Program-made: the position numbers and the translations under genes
The notes under the pieces: model-generated
Seen by the model: only the letters and a program-made list of their open reading frames with translations
Databases searched by the model: none
What the model was told of the DNA's origin: nothing
Shown here: in pieces, positions 27,352 through 38,907 of the stretch
How positions within the stretch are numbered: the stretch's first letter is position 1
Layout of the letters: the number at the start of each line of letters is the position of its first letter
Assembly: GCA_015493685.1 (NCBI GenBank)
Contig: WGCS01000060.1
Coordinates: 1-55,300, forward strand
Source of the DNA: Bacteroidales bacterium
GTDB taxonomy: Bacteria; Bacteroidota; Bacteroidia; Bacteroidales; UBA1556
DNA: 55,300 nucleotides
Reading direction: 5' to 3'

Positions 27352-30117
27352 CTACTTTTGTAGTATTATCTTCTGACTAATCACTTCCTTTGATGTTGTC
27401 AATTTACAATAATATACTCCTGATTTCATTCCTTTTGAATTTAGCTGCAATTGGTGCTCGCCTTGCTCAAATTTAGCATTAGCCACCACTTTTACACTTC
27501 TTCCATACGCATCGAATAGTTCAACTTTTAACCGGCATGGTTTTCTCACTACAAAACTAAGCTTTGCAACATCCGTAAATGGATTAGGACTACACGATAA
27601 CAAATGAACACCGGCAAGAGAGGATTGCTCCCTAATACCTGCTGTATTAAAAAACCAATCTTTAGCAGCTTGCGCCGATAATTCGATATCCAATTTATAA
27701 TCTCCTGCTAACAAGGCAAAAGTCAACTTCAAAGTATCCCCTTGGGCGATAGAATAGGGTCCCGCACTAAGTATATTGGATACATCATTACCATAAGAAT
27801 GCTTTAAACCGGCATGATATCGTGATGTAGTGAGGCAAGTCCACTTTTCGAAATTCATAAAACCATCATAAATATTAATACTATTCCCACTACCGTCATT
27901 ATCAATATTATAACAATTGGCTTTTTGATTCGACAACCATTGAATACCAGCATAACTACCCCCAAGGGTTGGGTAGGTATAAGCAAGATTTAAACTGCTA
28001 TCAAAATCCGCTTTATTGGCGTAGGATTTCCATATATCCCAATCCATAAAAAGACCTACCCTAATATTATTTAAAGCATTATTACCCTTATTAATAATGC
28101 TATATTCCAAAAATACAATTTTATCTAGAGGACTCTGCTTGAAGGCATAGGAGCGTTGATTAACTTGAATATTCAACTTAGAGAATCCTGCATTGTTATC
28201 ATTATACTCATTAAGCCACTCTTGTGCACCAAGAGAAGAAGTATCGACTTTAAGAGCCGGTGAAATAGGTACAAAATTATTATCGTAAGAGCCGGAAATA
28301 CCATAGATATTATTGGAAACCCTATTGGAAGCATCTCCCACTAATAATCCTCCAAAAGCCAATAAATTCCTTCCCAATTTATAGGAGAATCCTTTCCCCT
28401 CCATTCTACTCCCATTGACAAAGCCGATGGTAGAATATGAATTTACACTAGTTACTATTTTATTGGTATCCAAAGTTCCGCTTGCTTTATCAACATACAC
28501 CCTGAAATATTCAAATGATGAATAATTAGTATCAGTATAACTTACTTTTACGTCCACATAAAAACCGATGGGCATATTGGGCATAATTCTAGCGCTAAAT
28601 ACTTTTGATTTGTATATCGAAGCATAGGTATTTATATTTCCAAGAGTATAGGTATTATTAATGGGAATCAAGTAACTGGAATTAATACTTATACTTGCTT
28701 GCAAATTGCTAGACGAAGGATGTAGATAATTGATAAAAGAACCGCTAATATAGAGTGTATCGTTGGATTGCTGCACGAGTCTGTTTTTAAAACGCAGACC
28801 GGGTTTTAGCGTATCTATTAATGCTTTATAGGCATTTACCCTGCCGGCACCCATTTCTCCTGCCCTACTTATATTTGCGGCAATAGTATCGATATTATCA
28901 GCTGCGTTTCTAAGTTGCTCTCTAAGTTGCCAATTAGTCATCGTAGGGAAATGCGCTTTTACCAATGCTGCTACACCTGCCACTATGGGCGAGGAAAAAC
29001 TAGTTCCATGAGAAGTAGAATACGAATTATTTATCCATGTAGAATACACATAGGTTGCAGGAGCACAAATATCTACCTGATGTCCATAAGAAGAATATTG
29101 CCAACGTTGATCCAGCGAATCAGTACCGGCACAACTCATCACATTAGCATAGGACGCCGGGTACAAATATACATCATTGTTGCTATTGCCAGCGGCTGCA
29201 ACTACCAAAGCACCTTTATTATTAGTGGCATAGTCAACCACATCACGACCAAAGGCCCCTGCAAAAGTACCTCCCCATGAGCAATTAATAATGGTAGCAC
29301 CATGGTCAGCAGCATAAACTATTCCTTCGTAATCAGCTACTAATACTCCCAAAGAATCATCAACTTTAACGGGTAATACTTTGGTATTATAACCCACACC
29401 GGCTATTCCAATATGATTGTTGGGAACAGCACTTACAAATCCACTCACAAAAACACCATGTCCCAGCACTTGCCATTGAGTATTATTATCGTTATTCCCC
29501 ATATCCCAACCACAGAAATTATCAATAAAACCATCATTATCATTGTCAATACCATCAATAGTATCCTGATAATTATATTTAATACCGTGAATTAAATCCG
29601 GATGCAATTTATCTATCCCCGTATCCACAATTCCGACTACTACATTAGAATCTCCTTTTTCCAAATTCCAAGCATCAAAAGCATGAATAGTACGCAAATA
29701 GTACTGCCTGCCGATATACGGATCATTGGGTATATATAATAAATAATCTTTCGGGCGTTGTTCAACATACTGGAAAACAGCCGTCTGCATTAAAAGAGAT
29801 TGAATTTTTTTTAGAGGTAAATCAGAGTTGTATTTTAAAGTGTACCATAAACTCAAATCAATTTTACGATCACCAAATTTATTTGTTGTTTCCAATTGAC
29901 TATCATGGGTCGGAAACTTCTGACGTAATTCATAATGTTGCAACTGCTGCAGAACTTGCTGAAGTGTTGTATTATTAATTGAATTAATGGTAGCCACTTC
30001 CTTGTACTGAGGCTTAATTTTTAGCAATAGAATATCAGGATAAAAAGCAGAAGATTGCGCATAAGCATCAGCAGCTATAAATACTAAAACAAGGAAATAA
30101 AAAATTCGATTTCTCAT
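27352..30117 (-). CDS. S8 subtilisin-like serine peptidase with T9SS type A sorting domain
   Basis: VGIVDTGID, GHGVFVSG, GTSFSSPIVAG catalytic blocks; C-terminal T9SS domain SCSPNPFTD...GVYYCKLTTS. Confidence 0.92.
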   Translation of the reverse strand: MRNRIFYFLVLVFIAADAYAQSSAFYPDILLLKIKPQYKEVATINSINNTTLQQVLQQLQHYELRQKFPTHDSQLETTNKFGDRKIDLSLWYTLKYNSDLPLKKIQSLLMQTAVFQYVEQRPKDYLLYIPNDPYIGRQYYLRTIHAFDAWNLEKGDSNVVVGIVDTGIDKLHPDLIHGIKYNYQDTIDGIDNDNDGFIDNFCGWDMGNNDNNTQWQVLGHGVFVSGFVSAVPNNHIGIAGVGYNTKVLPVKVDDSLGVLVADYEGIVYAADHGATIINCSWGGTFAGAFGRDVVDYATNNKGALVVAAAGNSNNDVYLYPASYANVMSCAGTDSLDQRWQYSSYGHQVDICAPATYVYSTWINNSYSTSHGTSFSSPIVAGVAALVKAHFPTMTNWQLREQLRNAADNIDTIAANISRAGEMGAGRVNAYKALIDTLKPGLRFKNRLVQQSNDTLYISGSFINYLHPSSSNLQASISINSSYLIPINNTYTLGNINTYASIYKSKVFSARIMPNMPIGFYVDVKVSYTDTNYSSFEYFRVYVDKASGTLDTNKIVTSVNSYSTIGFVNGSRMEGKGFSYKLGRNLLAFGGLLVGDASNRVSNNIYGISGSYDNNFVPISPALKVDTSSLGAQEWLNEYNDNNAGFSKLNIQVNQRSYAFKQSPLDKIVFLEYSIINKGNNALNNIRVGLFMDWDIWKSYANKADFDSSLNLAYTYPTLGGSYAGIQWLSNQKANCYNIDNDGSGNSINIYDGFMNFEKWTCLTTSRYHAGLKHSYGNDVSNILSAGPYSIAQGDTLKLTFALLAGDYKLDIELSAQAAKDWFFNTAGIREQSSLAGVHLLSCSPNPFTDVAKLSFVVRKPCRLKVELFDAYGRSVKVVANAKFEQGEHQLQLNSKGMKSGVYYCKLTTSKEVISQKIILQK

Positions 30118-30198
30118 AGAATAATAAGGGACTAATGCAACGATAACTTATAAAAAATAGAAATCTACCAATGCGCGATAGAAGAATATTTTCACTAG

Positions 30199-30206
30199 CA
30201 AAGATA
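30199..30206 (-). promoter_or_regulatory. Sigma-A -7 box for the S8 peptidase gene (CAAAGATA on +)
   Basis: Reverse complement of TAnnTTTG, 82 bp upstream of the start at 30117. Confidence 0.4.
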
Positions 30207-30213
30207 AGATAAA

Positions 30214-33200
30214 TTATTGAGCGAGAGTAAATCTTAAGCTTATGCCTCCCTTAATATTAGAGCTGGGATACTGAGAAGATACAAAGGGATGATTGACTAC
30301 CTGATCGTAGAAAGCTCTAAATGTTAATGTTTTGCTAAATTGATAATCGGCTGAAAAATTAATACTCATTATGCTCTGTCCCTGACTAATTTGATCAACA
30401 TCTTCAATCATTTTACGTAAAACAGTTTTATTCTCCCTAATAGAAAAGTCTAAACGAAGATTAATATCACTTTTAAAAGTCTTCTGTCCACCACCAAATT
30501 TGATACTTAATGGCACCTGCTTAAATCGATATCCTGTCCCCACAATCAATTCGTTGGAATTAATTTCTGTAATCTGATTATTGGCAAAACTCATGGCAAT
30601 ATTCCTACTCTTACGAATAGCTATCTTAAGTATAAGACTATTTTCCAAAGTCATATCAAGATTTATTAATGGACTATATTGTTCATTAATACTCACCATA
30701 TTCATATCATATTTAGAGACATAATTATTTCCCAATTGATCTTTCACCCAAGTATAGCCATCCTCTCCATCCTTATATAGCACATTAGAAGAATATCCAC
30801 CTACTGTATAAGTGGAACTATAAGCATGCGTAATGGTAAATGTTTTAAACCATTGATCGATAAAATCAATTCGTGTTAAACCATTATAGGTAAGTCTCCA
30901 GTTAGGTTTAGGTATTTTTGGGAATGGAGTTAGGGGAACACTTTGCGGACTTTGTCCACTATAGGCAGCCATAAAAGCAAACATCATTACATCATTATTG
31001 GTACGGGAGTATCCATCGGGATATAGGACCCCATTGAGTGTATCCTGTTGGTAGGTTCCATTCCAATAAGGATTACCTTTAGCCAAACGCTCTGCAATAG
31101 GAAGCAAGAAACTTTTAAAGTTCTCAAAATTCTTATTAACATAGGTTTTGCTATCATCTTTAGTAAAACTAGTTTGCCAGGTATTATAGGATATCGAAAA
31201 GGCACCCATCTGTGTTGGCGTATAGGCCGCATAAGATTGGCTTACAGTATCATACCTCCAATATTCTTGTCTATTACTGGAATAGTTCCTTAAAAAGGTA
31301 AGTTCTACTTTAAAGGAAGGTATCGGCTCGATGGATATTCTACCGCTAAAATTCTCCAGATGTTTTCTAGTACTCGGATTATTGAGTTGTTGGCTTTGAG
31401 TAATCCAATTATTTCGGGCTGCCCTCTCTGCAATATTTACCTGCGAACCAAATACAAAATCCCAACCCGGAGAACCATTACTTAAATTCATCCCCAATAC
31501 ATCCACATTCTGATTAAAACCAGGCATAAAAGTACCATTAGATTCTGTATAAGAGAAACTAACATTACGTACCATCATCATCACCCTTAAACTAGCATCA
31601 AGAACTATCTTAGCCCAATTCTTTTTTGATTTGGTCGTATCATTCTTTGCTTTATTAACAGGGAGGTTCAATCTCATGCCTCTATTTTGGTTTCCAAATC
31701 TACCACGACTTTTTTGATTAATCTTTTTTAAATATTTAATCTTATTGTACAAGCGTATCATATTACCGGTAGCATTCACCTGAATAGTATTCGAATTCTC
31801 AATATTATTTCCCAAAAACGTTGTGGATAATGGTGCAGATGTCCATCTATAATTACCACCATAACGGGTAGTTAAGTTCACCCAATTAAAAATAGGAATC
31901 TTATTTATTGGCACGGCATAATTTATAGTATAAGAATGATAGAAATTAGTTTTTCTTCCAAAGGAAGCCACACTCCTCCAAATAGAATCTCTATTTGTTT
32001 GCCAATTGGCAGCATTTTTATCAATAATACCGGCAGGTTCGTCCACCCGTGCTTGTACTGTTGCTGAATAATTGAGTTTCAGAGAACGGCTAAAGTCGTA
32101 ACGCATATTATAATTTCTATTCCAATTAAACGTTTTAATATACGTTGGATTAATAATAATAAGCGACTTTGTCTTTTTACGCATCAAATTCACATTATAC
32201 ATTCTATCAATGTTTGTTCTGAAACCCAATTGCTTTGGTAGTAAGTTAAAGTTAAAGTCACGAATCAGCGCGAAGCTTCTATGTTTTCGAAAAAACGCAA
32301 TCTTTGCAAAGGGTTTATAGTTTTTGGGGTTTTTAGAATAATTATATCCAAAGCCACCTCTATAAGTGCGTTTATCATCGTATTCAACATCAATATTACG
32401 ATGAAATTGTTGAGAATATTGATAAGTAAAATCGAAATTTTCAATATCGTAGATGTGTGGTTTTTTTGAAGTCCCTGTCCGCATCTTTTTCACATTCATC
32501 AAATTAAAACTTGTTCTCTTGGTATAATCTGATGAAATTGCCTTTATTGAATCTCGTTGCTGTTTATTTTTGTAGGTGGCTAAGTCTTCTTTGTATTTAA
32601 TATCCGGATTTATGGGATTAAATTCAGGATCTTTATATTGTTCGCTGATATCATAATGCAGCGGAATTCTAATTCCTGAAGTCTCAGGAAAGAATTTCCC
32701 CAATTGCAGATTGGTAGCAAAATCATAGCCATAAATATTTTCTTGCTGGCGTTCATTTACCCTTTGCTCAATACTTCCAAAGCCGGCCGTACTAATATTT
32801 CCTGCCAACACAACATTACCAAGATCAGCCAAATCAGCTGAGATAACAGTATTGGCTGCCCAGCCACCTTTTTCATCAAAGTCGGCCACCCTCAGCTCAT
32901 TGGCCCACACTTCAACACATTTTTCCAAGCCATCATCCTTAAGGCTTCCGGGTACGGCCTTAGGATTTCTAATTCCCATCATAATAGTTTTCACTGAACT
33001 TAACGTAGGTGTTCCCACTACAGTAATTTTGTTAGCACCATCCATGCGAACAAAAGGAGTCATCAAACTTACATTACCACCCGGATGTTCACGCATAAAA
33101 ATATTTCTAGCCTGCTTGGTATCAAGGAATTTCTTCAATTGAAGAGCAATCTCGTTTACTGTTGGCCATATCAATGCCGAGTCTTTGGTGTACCATGGTG

Positions 33201-36200
33201 TTAGGTGCAAAGGAATATCATATTCGTAATAATTCTGAGTAAAATCAGTTCCTAAGCGGATAAAGAAATGTAAATCTCCATCGGAAATAGGCTTATCCAA
33301 AGCTACTTGCTCGGCATGAATAAACATTTTCAGCGTTTTATACCTCCTAAAATCAAAATCTGTAGTTTTATATACTGCTCTTGCATCACCATCCTGCAAA
33401 TTACATGTTTTAAGCACTATACTTTGCTCATTAAGTTGCTGATAATTTGTTGAGGCATAGTTTATTTCTCTTGCTATACCGGCCGGCAGCACATAAGGTA
33501 TTGGTGAACGTTTCCCATTCTCTTCTATATTAATTCTTGAAACGTCGAAGCTGGTAGTTCCATTCCCATTGGAAGGAACATAATCACCCGGCGCCAATAA
33601 CTCATCACCATATTTTCTCCATTCGTTGCGTATCAATTCTAAAGTAGCAAACCGAAGCACTGCTTTATGAGCAAAATTTTTCATATACATTCTCATAAAA
33701 CGAATGGAGGTGAAATCTTGTATTTGACCCACAACTTTGTCGGGCTCAGTAATTGGAATTCTAAATTGATACCACTTAACGGTAGTATTAGTTCCATTCT
33801 TTAGGTGTACCGGTGCATTATAAATATCGGTAATATGATTTTCACCTTGCACCATTTTATCTTTTCTAATTTCTACTCTATACTGATAGTAGCGTTCTTC
33901 TTCACTCAATGTATTATCATGATTGATATCCTCCACATCGGGAATATTAGTTGCCGAGGTAGGATAAGACTCTTTACTTTGAGCTGCTGTGGGTGAATTT
34001 CCTTCAACGCCATTATACCTTTTATAACGATCAAGGATACCCAGATGGGCATTATCGTAATCGCCCCCTCTAAAATAATGATAATCATCATTGGCAGGGT
34101 CGCGGGCAGCATTTATATACGCCTGTGATCCGGAGCCATAAAGGGCAATAATTCGATTGAGGTAAGAATCTCGATAAAAACTAGATTCATCAGAGTCTTT
34201 AAGGCCATCATATCCCACATCCTGATATTCTCGCGAAGAAGGGACATTATCGAAGGAATTAGTCATTGCTTGCAGGGTAGGCACACGACCCCAGACAGTA
34301 GTATCTACATTTATTACATTGGCCGAGGTAGGCAAACCATTTTCAAAAGATTTTCTTCCATCGTGCAAAATATCTTCAGAGATATCACCCAAGTTAAAAT
34401 ACAAATCTCCACCACTAGCCATAGGTTTCTCCGGGCCACCTTCGTCGGGGTCGATAAATGGGTCCATCAACCAAAACTCAATATATTCAATATTAGTAGC
34501 CGTAAAATCAGTACTTTCTATTTGACGCATTATTCCTCCCCAACGTGAAGCCGGGTCTTTTAAACTCCCATCGGCATTAAGTCCTTTGGAGACATTATTT
34601 CCTTCCACATCAAAATTATATGGTCCTCTCTCACTGGGATAATAAACTAAATTCATCACCGCCAAATTAGTAGGCACATTGCCATTGGATTGTTTATTGG
34701 GGAAAATTTCTTTCTCAAAAATCTCTCTCACATAATGGTTCGACTGCAAATCCTTATTATTTCGGATATAATCGGGAGTAATATTATTATTTCTGACAAA
34801 GAGCGGGTCAATAACAAACCATGAAAGCATGGCTCTATTATACCCAATTTTAAGAGAATTTCCTGCAGCAGCTTCTGGAAACATATCAGAAGTAGTTTGC
34901 CCTTGAGGAATACTTGCCAATTTCCAACGCCCTGTATTCATTAAGTCAATTCCCGATGAGCTTCCCTCAAAATCATCGATATAGGAAACCCCTGTTTTCC
35001 CTAAAGCTCTTGGATGACCGGGTATCATCTGGGCAAATTCTCCGGTAATATTAATTGCAGAGGGAGCTTTGGTTTCAATAAAAGGAAGCTTATCAATCAT
35101 CTTGGTAAGCCATCGTGAATTTTTACTATAACTACCATTGAGACCCCAGATGGTATTGGAGATAGGTTCATCACCCGTATTTACTTTTTGAGTAAGAGGA
35201 CGTTCTGTAAGATTCATTATCGTGGCTCCCAATTTCAGATTTTTATTAAAATCATAGTCAGCATGAGCCCCTAATAATGTCTTTGTCTGCACATTAAACA
35301 TACTATTACTTTCGAGAGAAATATTTATTGGTGTGCCTGAATTAAGTATTCCTTCGTTGATAATTTTTACTCTTCCCAAAGTATAATCTACTGTATAATC
35401 CACATTCTCGCGTAAAGGAACACCACCGGCGGTAACTTTAACAGAACCCTGAGGAACATTCATCGCATTTAAAGAAATTTCGGATCCTGAGCCCGATTTA
35501 TATTGGCCCTCCATAGCAAACCGATTTTTATCGGGATACTGACGCGCCAAATATTTGGTGAGAGTATAGAGGGAATCATAGGCATATTTCCGTGCCAAAG
35601 CTGAATTTGGATTAGCGGGGTCGATGGCTTTTCTTAAATCTTCACCAAAGGGTTCCAATACAGGAAAGAATATTCTTCCATTTTTTGCCTCAATAGTTCC
35701 TCCGTTAGTAGCCGCCCCATTAATAAAATCGAAAACCCCGTCAGGAATGGGATCCAGCTGAGTGTTCAATTTATCGAGGCCCATAGCTTGAATAAGCGGT
35801 TTGCCACTGATAGCCCCTTCGGTGATAAAGCCTGTGGGAACACCAAATTCAGGATTTTCATAAACTACATTAAACCGAAAATCCTCAGAACTCACCTGAT
35901 AAGCTTTTAACGAATATACATTCTTCATCATAAGTTTCCACGTAGGCACTTTAGTATTTACATTGGTAGATTTAAGCAATTTAACAATTAAATTCCGTGG
36001 GGCGACCACTCCCTGATCTGAAAATTCGCCCACTTGATGCACTGCGGTATCACCTACCAAGGTATATTGATAAGCCACCGCCAATACCTGATCCGAATTA
36101 AGGCGCGAATTAATAGAAATAAACCCCAGCTTACGATTGACAGTGTATTCTGTTGGAGAAAGAAGACGCGCATTTTCTACCTTTGAAAAATCACGACCGG

Positions 36201-37500
36201 AGACAAAACTATAAGGTGCTCCGCTTAAGAAATTACTCACCGTATTAATATTTCTCACGGTAGCTTCATTATTTAACAAGCCGGCATACAAATCATTAGC
36301 ATTATTATAAGGCAAGCCATTAACATCTGCCATATCGGGCAAGATAACATCATGACGATAGGGTTTATCTTCGCCCAGGTCCATCAGGGCAACAATATTT
36401 CTATTATTTCTGACCGGGGCACCAATAGTTGTAATCCAAACTTCGATTTTTGTGATATTAATACCCGAGTTAACAGCAGGAAGATTTTTTAAGGCTTCAT
36501 TATAATGTTCCCTAAAATATTGAGCCAGAAAGAAGTGTTTATTTTCCTCATAATCATCAGCTTTTATATAGAATTTCTGCAGTTGGGCACCTCCTGATAC
36601 GGTAATATTTTTAGACTCACTCCGCTGTTGGGAAATAATGGCTGTAATATTTGTTTTCCCAAATTTCCATTTTGTTTTAATACCGAAAAGAGACTGGCTA
36701 CCACTAATAAGTGTCGTGGTAAGAGGCATTGACACATCCCCCGCTTCTACCAGCTGAAGTATTTCATCTTCGTCGCCCTGATAAGCTAATTTCATTTTAT
36801 TATCAAACTCGAAATTTGCTTCGGTATTATAATTAATGCCAAAATCGATTTTATCACCTACTTTGGCTCTCACATTCATTTGTATTTTTTCTTGGAAATC
36901 GAAATTGGAAACTCTCTGCTGCCGAACATCCAATGAGGGGTCTTCTCTTTTGGAAGAATTTACTCCAAAAATTAATTCGGCACTACCCTGAGGACGAATA
37001 TCAATGGTATTGCTACCAAAAATGGTGCTAAAAACCTTACTGCCCACATGAAGTTTGGGAATCAACGAATTATTACCTGCAAGTCCATCTTGTTTCTCCC
37101 TGCTTTTCCAGTAATTATGAACTGAGTGCTCCAAATCATATTTCATATATTCATCGAGAGACATCTCATAAGGTTCAGAGATATCAATTCCTCCTATCTG
37201 ATTATGAAATATATAAGTACCGGTGGTAGGATCATAAGTTACATTATTTGACTGATTAGACGGGTCTTTAAGGTATAAAGGACTATTCCCCGGGGGATTA
37301 TTGGGGTTTGCGCCTCCTTGTTGAATAGGATAGGGTAATGAATCTCCTGTAGCCGGTGTATCCGTCGCCAAGGCAGGCAATACAAATGCCGCATTAGTAT
37401 CGTTATAGGAAAAAGCCATGGGCATATCATTTCCAAAAACAAAAAACCAAAATAGCAATCCCAAAAAGGATAGAAAAATATATTTTATTTTATGCTCCAA
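30214..37500 (-). CDS. sprA: T9SS outer-membrane translocon protein SprA/Sov
   Basis: 2428-aa exported protein with SprA-like content (RPQGSAELIFGVNSSKREDPSLDVRQQR, GISYIDDFEGSSS-like segment, repeated barrel-type sequence). Confidence 0.93.
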   Translation of the reverse strand: MEHKIKYIFLSFLGLLFWFFVFGNDMPMAFSYNDTNAAFVLPALATDTPATGDSLPYPIQQGGANPNNPPGNSPLYLKDPSNQSNNVTYDPTTGTYIFHNQIGGIDISEPYEMSLDEYMKYDLEHSVHNYWKSREKQDGLAGNNSLIPKLHVGSKVFSTIFGSNTIDIRPQGSAELIFGVNSSKREDPSLDVRQQRVSNFDFQEKIQMNVRAKVGDKIDFGINYNTEANFEFDNKMKLAYQGDEDEILQLVEAGDVSMPLTTTLISGSQSLFGIKTKWKFGKTNITAIISQQRSESKNITVSGGAQLQKFYIKADDYEENKHFFLAQYFREHYNEALKNLPAVNSGINITKIEVWITTIGAPVRNNRNIVALMDLGEDKPYRHDVILPDMADVNGLPYNNANDLYAGLLNNEATVRNINTVSNFLSGAPYSFVSGRDFSKVENARLLSPTEYTVNRKLGFISINSRLNSDQVLAVAYQYTLVGDTAVHQVGEFSDQGVVAPRNLIVKLLKSTNVNTKVPTWKLMMKNVYSLKAYQVSSEDFRFNVVYENPEFGVPTGFITEGAISGKPLIQAMGLDKLNTQLDPIPDGVFDFINGAATNGGTIEAKNGRIFFPVLEPFGEDLRKAIDPANPNSALARKYAYDSLYTLTKYLARQYPDKNRFAMEGQYKSGSGSEISLNAMNVPQGSVKVTAGGVPLRENVDYTVDYTLGRVKIINEGILNSGTPINISLESNSMFNVQTKTLLGAHADYDFNKNLKLGATIMNLTERPLTQKVNTGDEPISNTIWGLNGSYSKNSRWLTKMIDKLPFIETKAPSAINITGEFAQMIPGHPRALGKTGVSYIDDFEGSSSGIDLMNTGRWKLASIPQGQTTSDMFPEAAAGNSLKIGYNRAMLSWFVIDPLFVRNNNITPDYIRNNKDLQSNHYVREIFEKEIFPNKQSNGNVPTNLAVMNLVYYPSERGPYNFDVEGNNVSKGLNADGSLKDPASRWGGIMRQIESTDFTATNIEYIEFWLMDPFIDPDEGGPEKPMASGGDLYFNLGDISEDILHDGRKSFENGLPTSANVINVDTTVWGRVPTLQAMTNSFDNVPSSREYQDVGYDGLKDSDESSFYRDSYLNRIIALYGSGSQAYINAARDPANDDYHYFRGGDYDNAHLGILDRYKRYNGVEGNSPTAAQSKESYPTSATNIPDVEDINHDNTLSEEERYYQYRVEIRKDKMVQGENHITDIYNAPVHLKNGTNTTVKWYQFRIPITEPDKVVGQIQDFTSIRFMRMYMKNFAHKAVLRFATLELIRNEWRKYGDELLAPGDYVPSNGNGTTSFDVSRINIEENGKRSPIPYVLPAGIAREINYASTNYQQLNEQSIVLKTCNLQDGDARAVYKTTDFDFRRYKTLKMFIHAEQVALDKPISDGDLHFFIRLGTDFTQNYYEYDIPLHLTPWYTKDSALIWPTVNEIALQLKKFLDTKQARNIFMREHPGGNVSLMTPFVRMDGANKITVVGTPTLSSVKTIMMGIRNPKAVPGSLKDDGLEKCVEVWANELRVADFDEKGGWAANTVISADLADLGNVVLAGNISTAGFGSIEQRVNERQQENIYGYDFATNLQLGKFFPETSGIRIPLHYDISEQYKDPEFNPINPDIKYKEDLATYKNKQQRDSIKAISSDYTKRTSFNLMNVKKMRTGTSKKPHIYDIENFDFTYQYSQQFHRNIDVEYDDKRTYRGGFGYNYSKNPKNYKPFAKIAFFRKHRSFALIRDFNFNLLPKQLGFRTNIDRMYNVNLMRKKTKSLIIINPTYIKTFNWNRNYNMRYDFSRSLKLNYSATVQARVDEPAGIIDKNAANWQTNRDSIWRSVASFGRKTNFYHSYTINYAVPINKIPIFNWVNLTTRYGGNYRWTSAPLSTTFLGNNIENSNTIQVNATGNMIRLYNKIKYLKKINQKSRGRFGNQNRGMRLNLPVNKAKNDTTKSKKNWAKIVLDASLRVMMMVRNVSFSYTESNGTFMPGFNQNVDVLGMNLSNGSPGWDFVFGSQVNIAERAARNNWITQSQQLNNPSTRKHLENFSGRISIEPIPSFKVELTFLRNYSSNRQEYWRYDTVSQSYAAYTPTQMGAFSISYNTWQTSFTKDDSKTYVNKNFENFKSFLLPIAERLAKGNPYWNGTYQQDTLNGVLYPDGYSRTNNDVMMFAFMAAYSGQSPQSVPLTPFPKIPKPNWRLTYNGLTRIDFIDQWFKTFTITHAYSSTYTVGGYSSNVLYKDGEDGYTWVKDQLGNNYVSKYDMNMVSINEQYSPLINLDMTLENSLILKIAIRKSRNIAMSFANNQITEINSNELIVGTGYRFKQVPLSIKFGGGQKTFKSDINLRLDFSIRENKTVLRKMIEDVDQISQGQSIMSINFSADYQFSKTLTFRAFYDQVVNHPFVSSQYPSSNIKGGISLRFTLAQ

Positions 37501-37519
37501 CAGCCTGTGAAATATTTTA

Positions 37520-38104
37520 TTAGAGAATCTTTAAGGCAAAGCGAACCAAGTCTTCGACACTTAATGATAAACCCTGTGATTTAATAACTTTCTGCAATGC
37601 TTTATCGGCAGCTTGCTTAGCAAAACCTAACATTATCAAAGCAGATAACGCTTCCTCCTTATTTGTATTGTGTAAATCGGTAAAAATTTCGGCCACATGG
37701 CCTTCTTTTGATATTTTATCTCTTAAATCCAAAATAATACGTTGGGCCGTTTTAGCTCCAATACCTTTTACAGCCTGCAAAGCCGCAGCATTATTATTTA
37801 ATATGGCAGAAAAGACTTCATCAGTAGTCATAGAAGAGAGAATTACTCTTGCCGTATTGGCTCCCACACCGGAAACGGAAATCAACTGTCGAAAAATACT
37901 CCGCTCTCCTTTGGTGAAAAAACCAAACAAAGTATGAGAATCCTCTTTCACCACAAGGTGAGAATACAATTTTACTTCCTCTTGATCTTTTATTAAGCTG
38001 AATGTTTGCAGTGAAATATTAAAGATATAAGCTACTCCATTACAGTCAACAACAACTTCTGCCGGAGTTTTCTCTACTAATTTTCCTTTGAAGTATTCGT
38101 ACAT
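37520..38104 (-). CDS. ruvA: Holliday junction branch migration protein RuvA
   Basis: MYEYFKGKLVEKTPAEVVVDCNGVAY; HhH motifs ISVSGVGANTARVIL and AVKGIGAKTAQRIILDLRDK. Confidence 0.95.
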   Translation of the reverse strand: MYEYFKGKLVEKTPAEVVVDCNGVAYIFNISLQTFSLIKDQEEVKLYSHLVVKEDSHTLFGFFTKGERSIFRQLISVSGVGANTARVILSSMTTDEVFSAILNNNAAALQAVKGIGAKTAQRIILDLRDKISKEGHVAEIFTDLHNTNKEEALSALIMLGFAKQAADKALQKVIKSQGLSLSVEDLVRFALKIL

Positions 38105-38196
38105 AATTTAATTTTATCAGAATAAAAAAACAATAAGGGGTAAAAGTATAAAAACGAGGCTTTGGATGAGCGATTTTTTTCTAAAAAATACTACAC

Positions 38197-38889
38197 CTAA
38201 TTTAAGGCAAAAAGCAATTGCAACTGCCACAATCTACCCGATTTAACTGACTGATTATAAATATCATTCCCATTAACAAAGAAATTATTCACATTCATAT
38301 TTAAAGCCATGGATAAATTTACCCAATATCCTGATTTTATCTGCCACCGAAAAGAAGGACCTGTTCCAAGCATTAAATTTAATTTACGAAGTTTAAATAA
38401 ACGATTATCAACATCTTCAAGCCGACTAACGTCCATCGTCAATTTCACGCCACTACCCCATGATAACCCCCTGTTTTTTCTCTTAAAAGCATATTGCAAC
38501 CACAGAGGAATTTCCATGGATGAATAATTAAAAAAGTAACTATAGTCTTTATTTTTGTAATTATAATTGATATTAAGCTTGGCAATATTAAATAACAGGC
38601 CGGTGCGAAGCCATAATTTATCGGAATAATCGTGATCGACAACAATACCCACCACAACACCGGCTGCCGGGTATGAAGATTTCAACAGTATACTGTCGCC
38701 TACACCGGATGATGCGTTGGAGGCGTACGAAAGTAGTTGCGTACTCAGTCCAATGGTAAAGCCAATATGCCAATTTGCTGTGGTATCTTTTACAAAATCA
38801 TCTTCAACCCACGACGTATCGCTTTGTATTTGAGAAAAAACCAAGCTAGACAAAAAAAGAAAAATAATAATAATTTTAGTTTTAAGCAT
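38197..38889 (-). CDS. Outer-membrane beta-barrel (PorT-like) hypothetical protein
   Basis: Signal peptide MLKTKIIIIFLFLSSLVFSQ; beta-barrel-like sequence. ORF track start at 38934; the ATG at 38889 is preferred. Confidence 0.6.
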   Translation of the reverse strand: MLKTKIIIIFLFLSSLVFSQIQSDTSWVEDDFVKDTTANWHIGFTIGLSTQLLSYASNASSGVGDSILLKSSYPAAGVVVGIVVDHDYSDKLWLRTGLLFNIAKLNINYNYKNKDYSYFFNYSSMEIPLWLQYAFKRKNRGLSWGSGVKLTMDVSRLEDVDNRLFKLRKLNLMLGTGPSFRWQIKSGYWVNLSMALNMNVNNFFVNGNDIYNQSVKSGRLWQLQLLFALN

Positions 38890-38907
38890 AATGTCGTTGA
38901 AGTATTG

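Noticed and set aside
30987-37442. Many short ORFs overlapping sprA
   Set aside because: Antisense or out-of-frame shadows of a 7.3-kb coding sequence.
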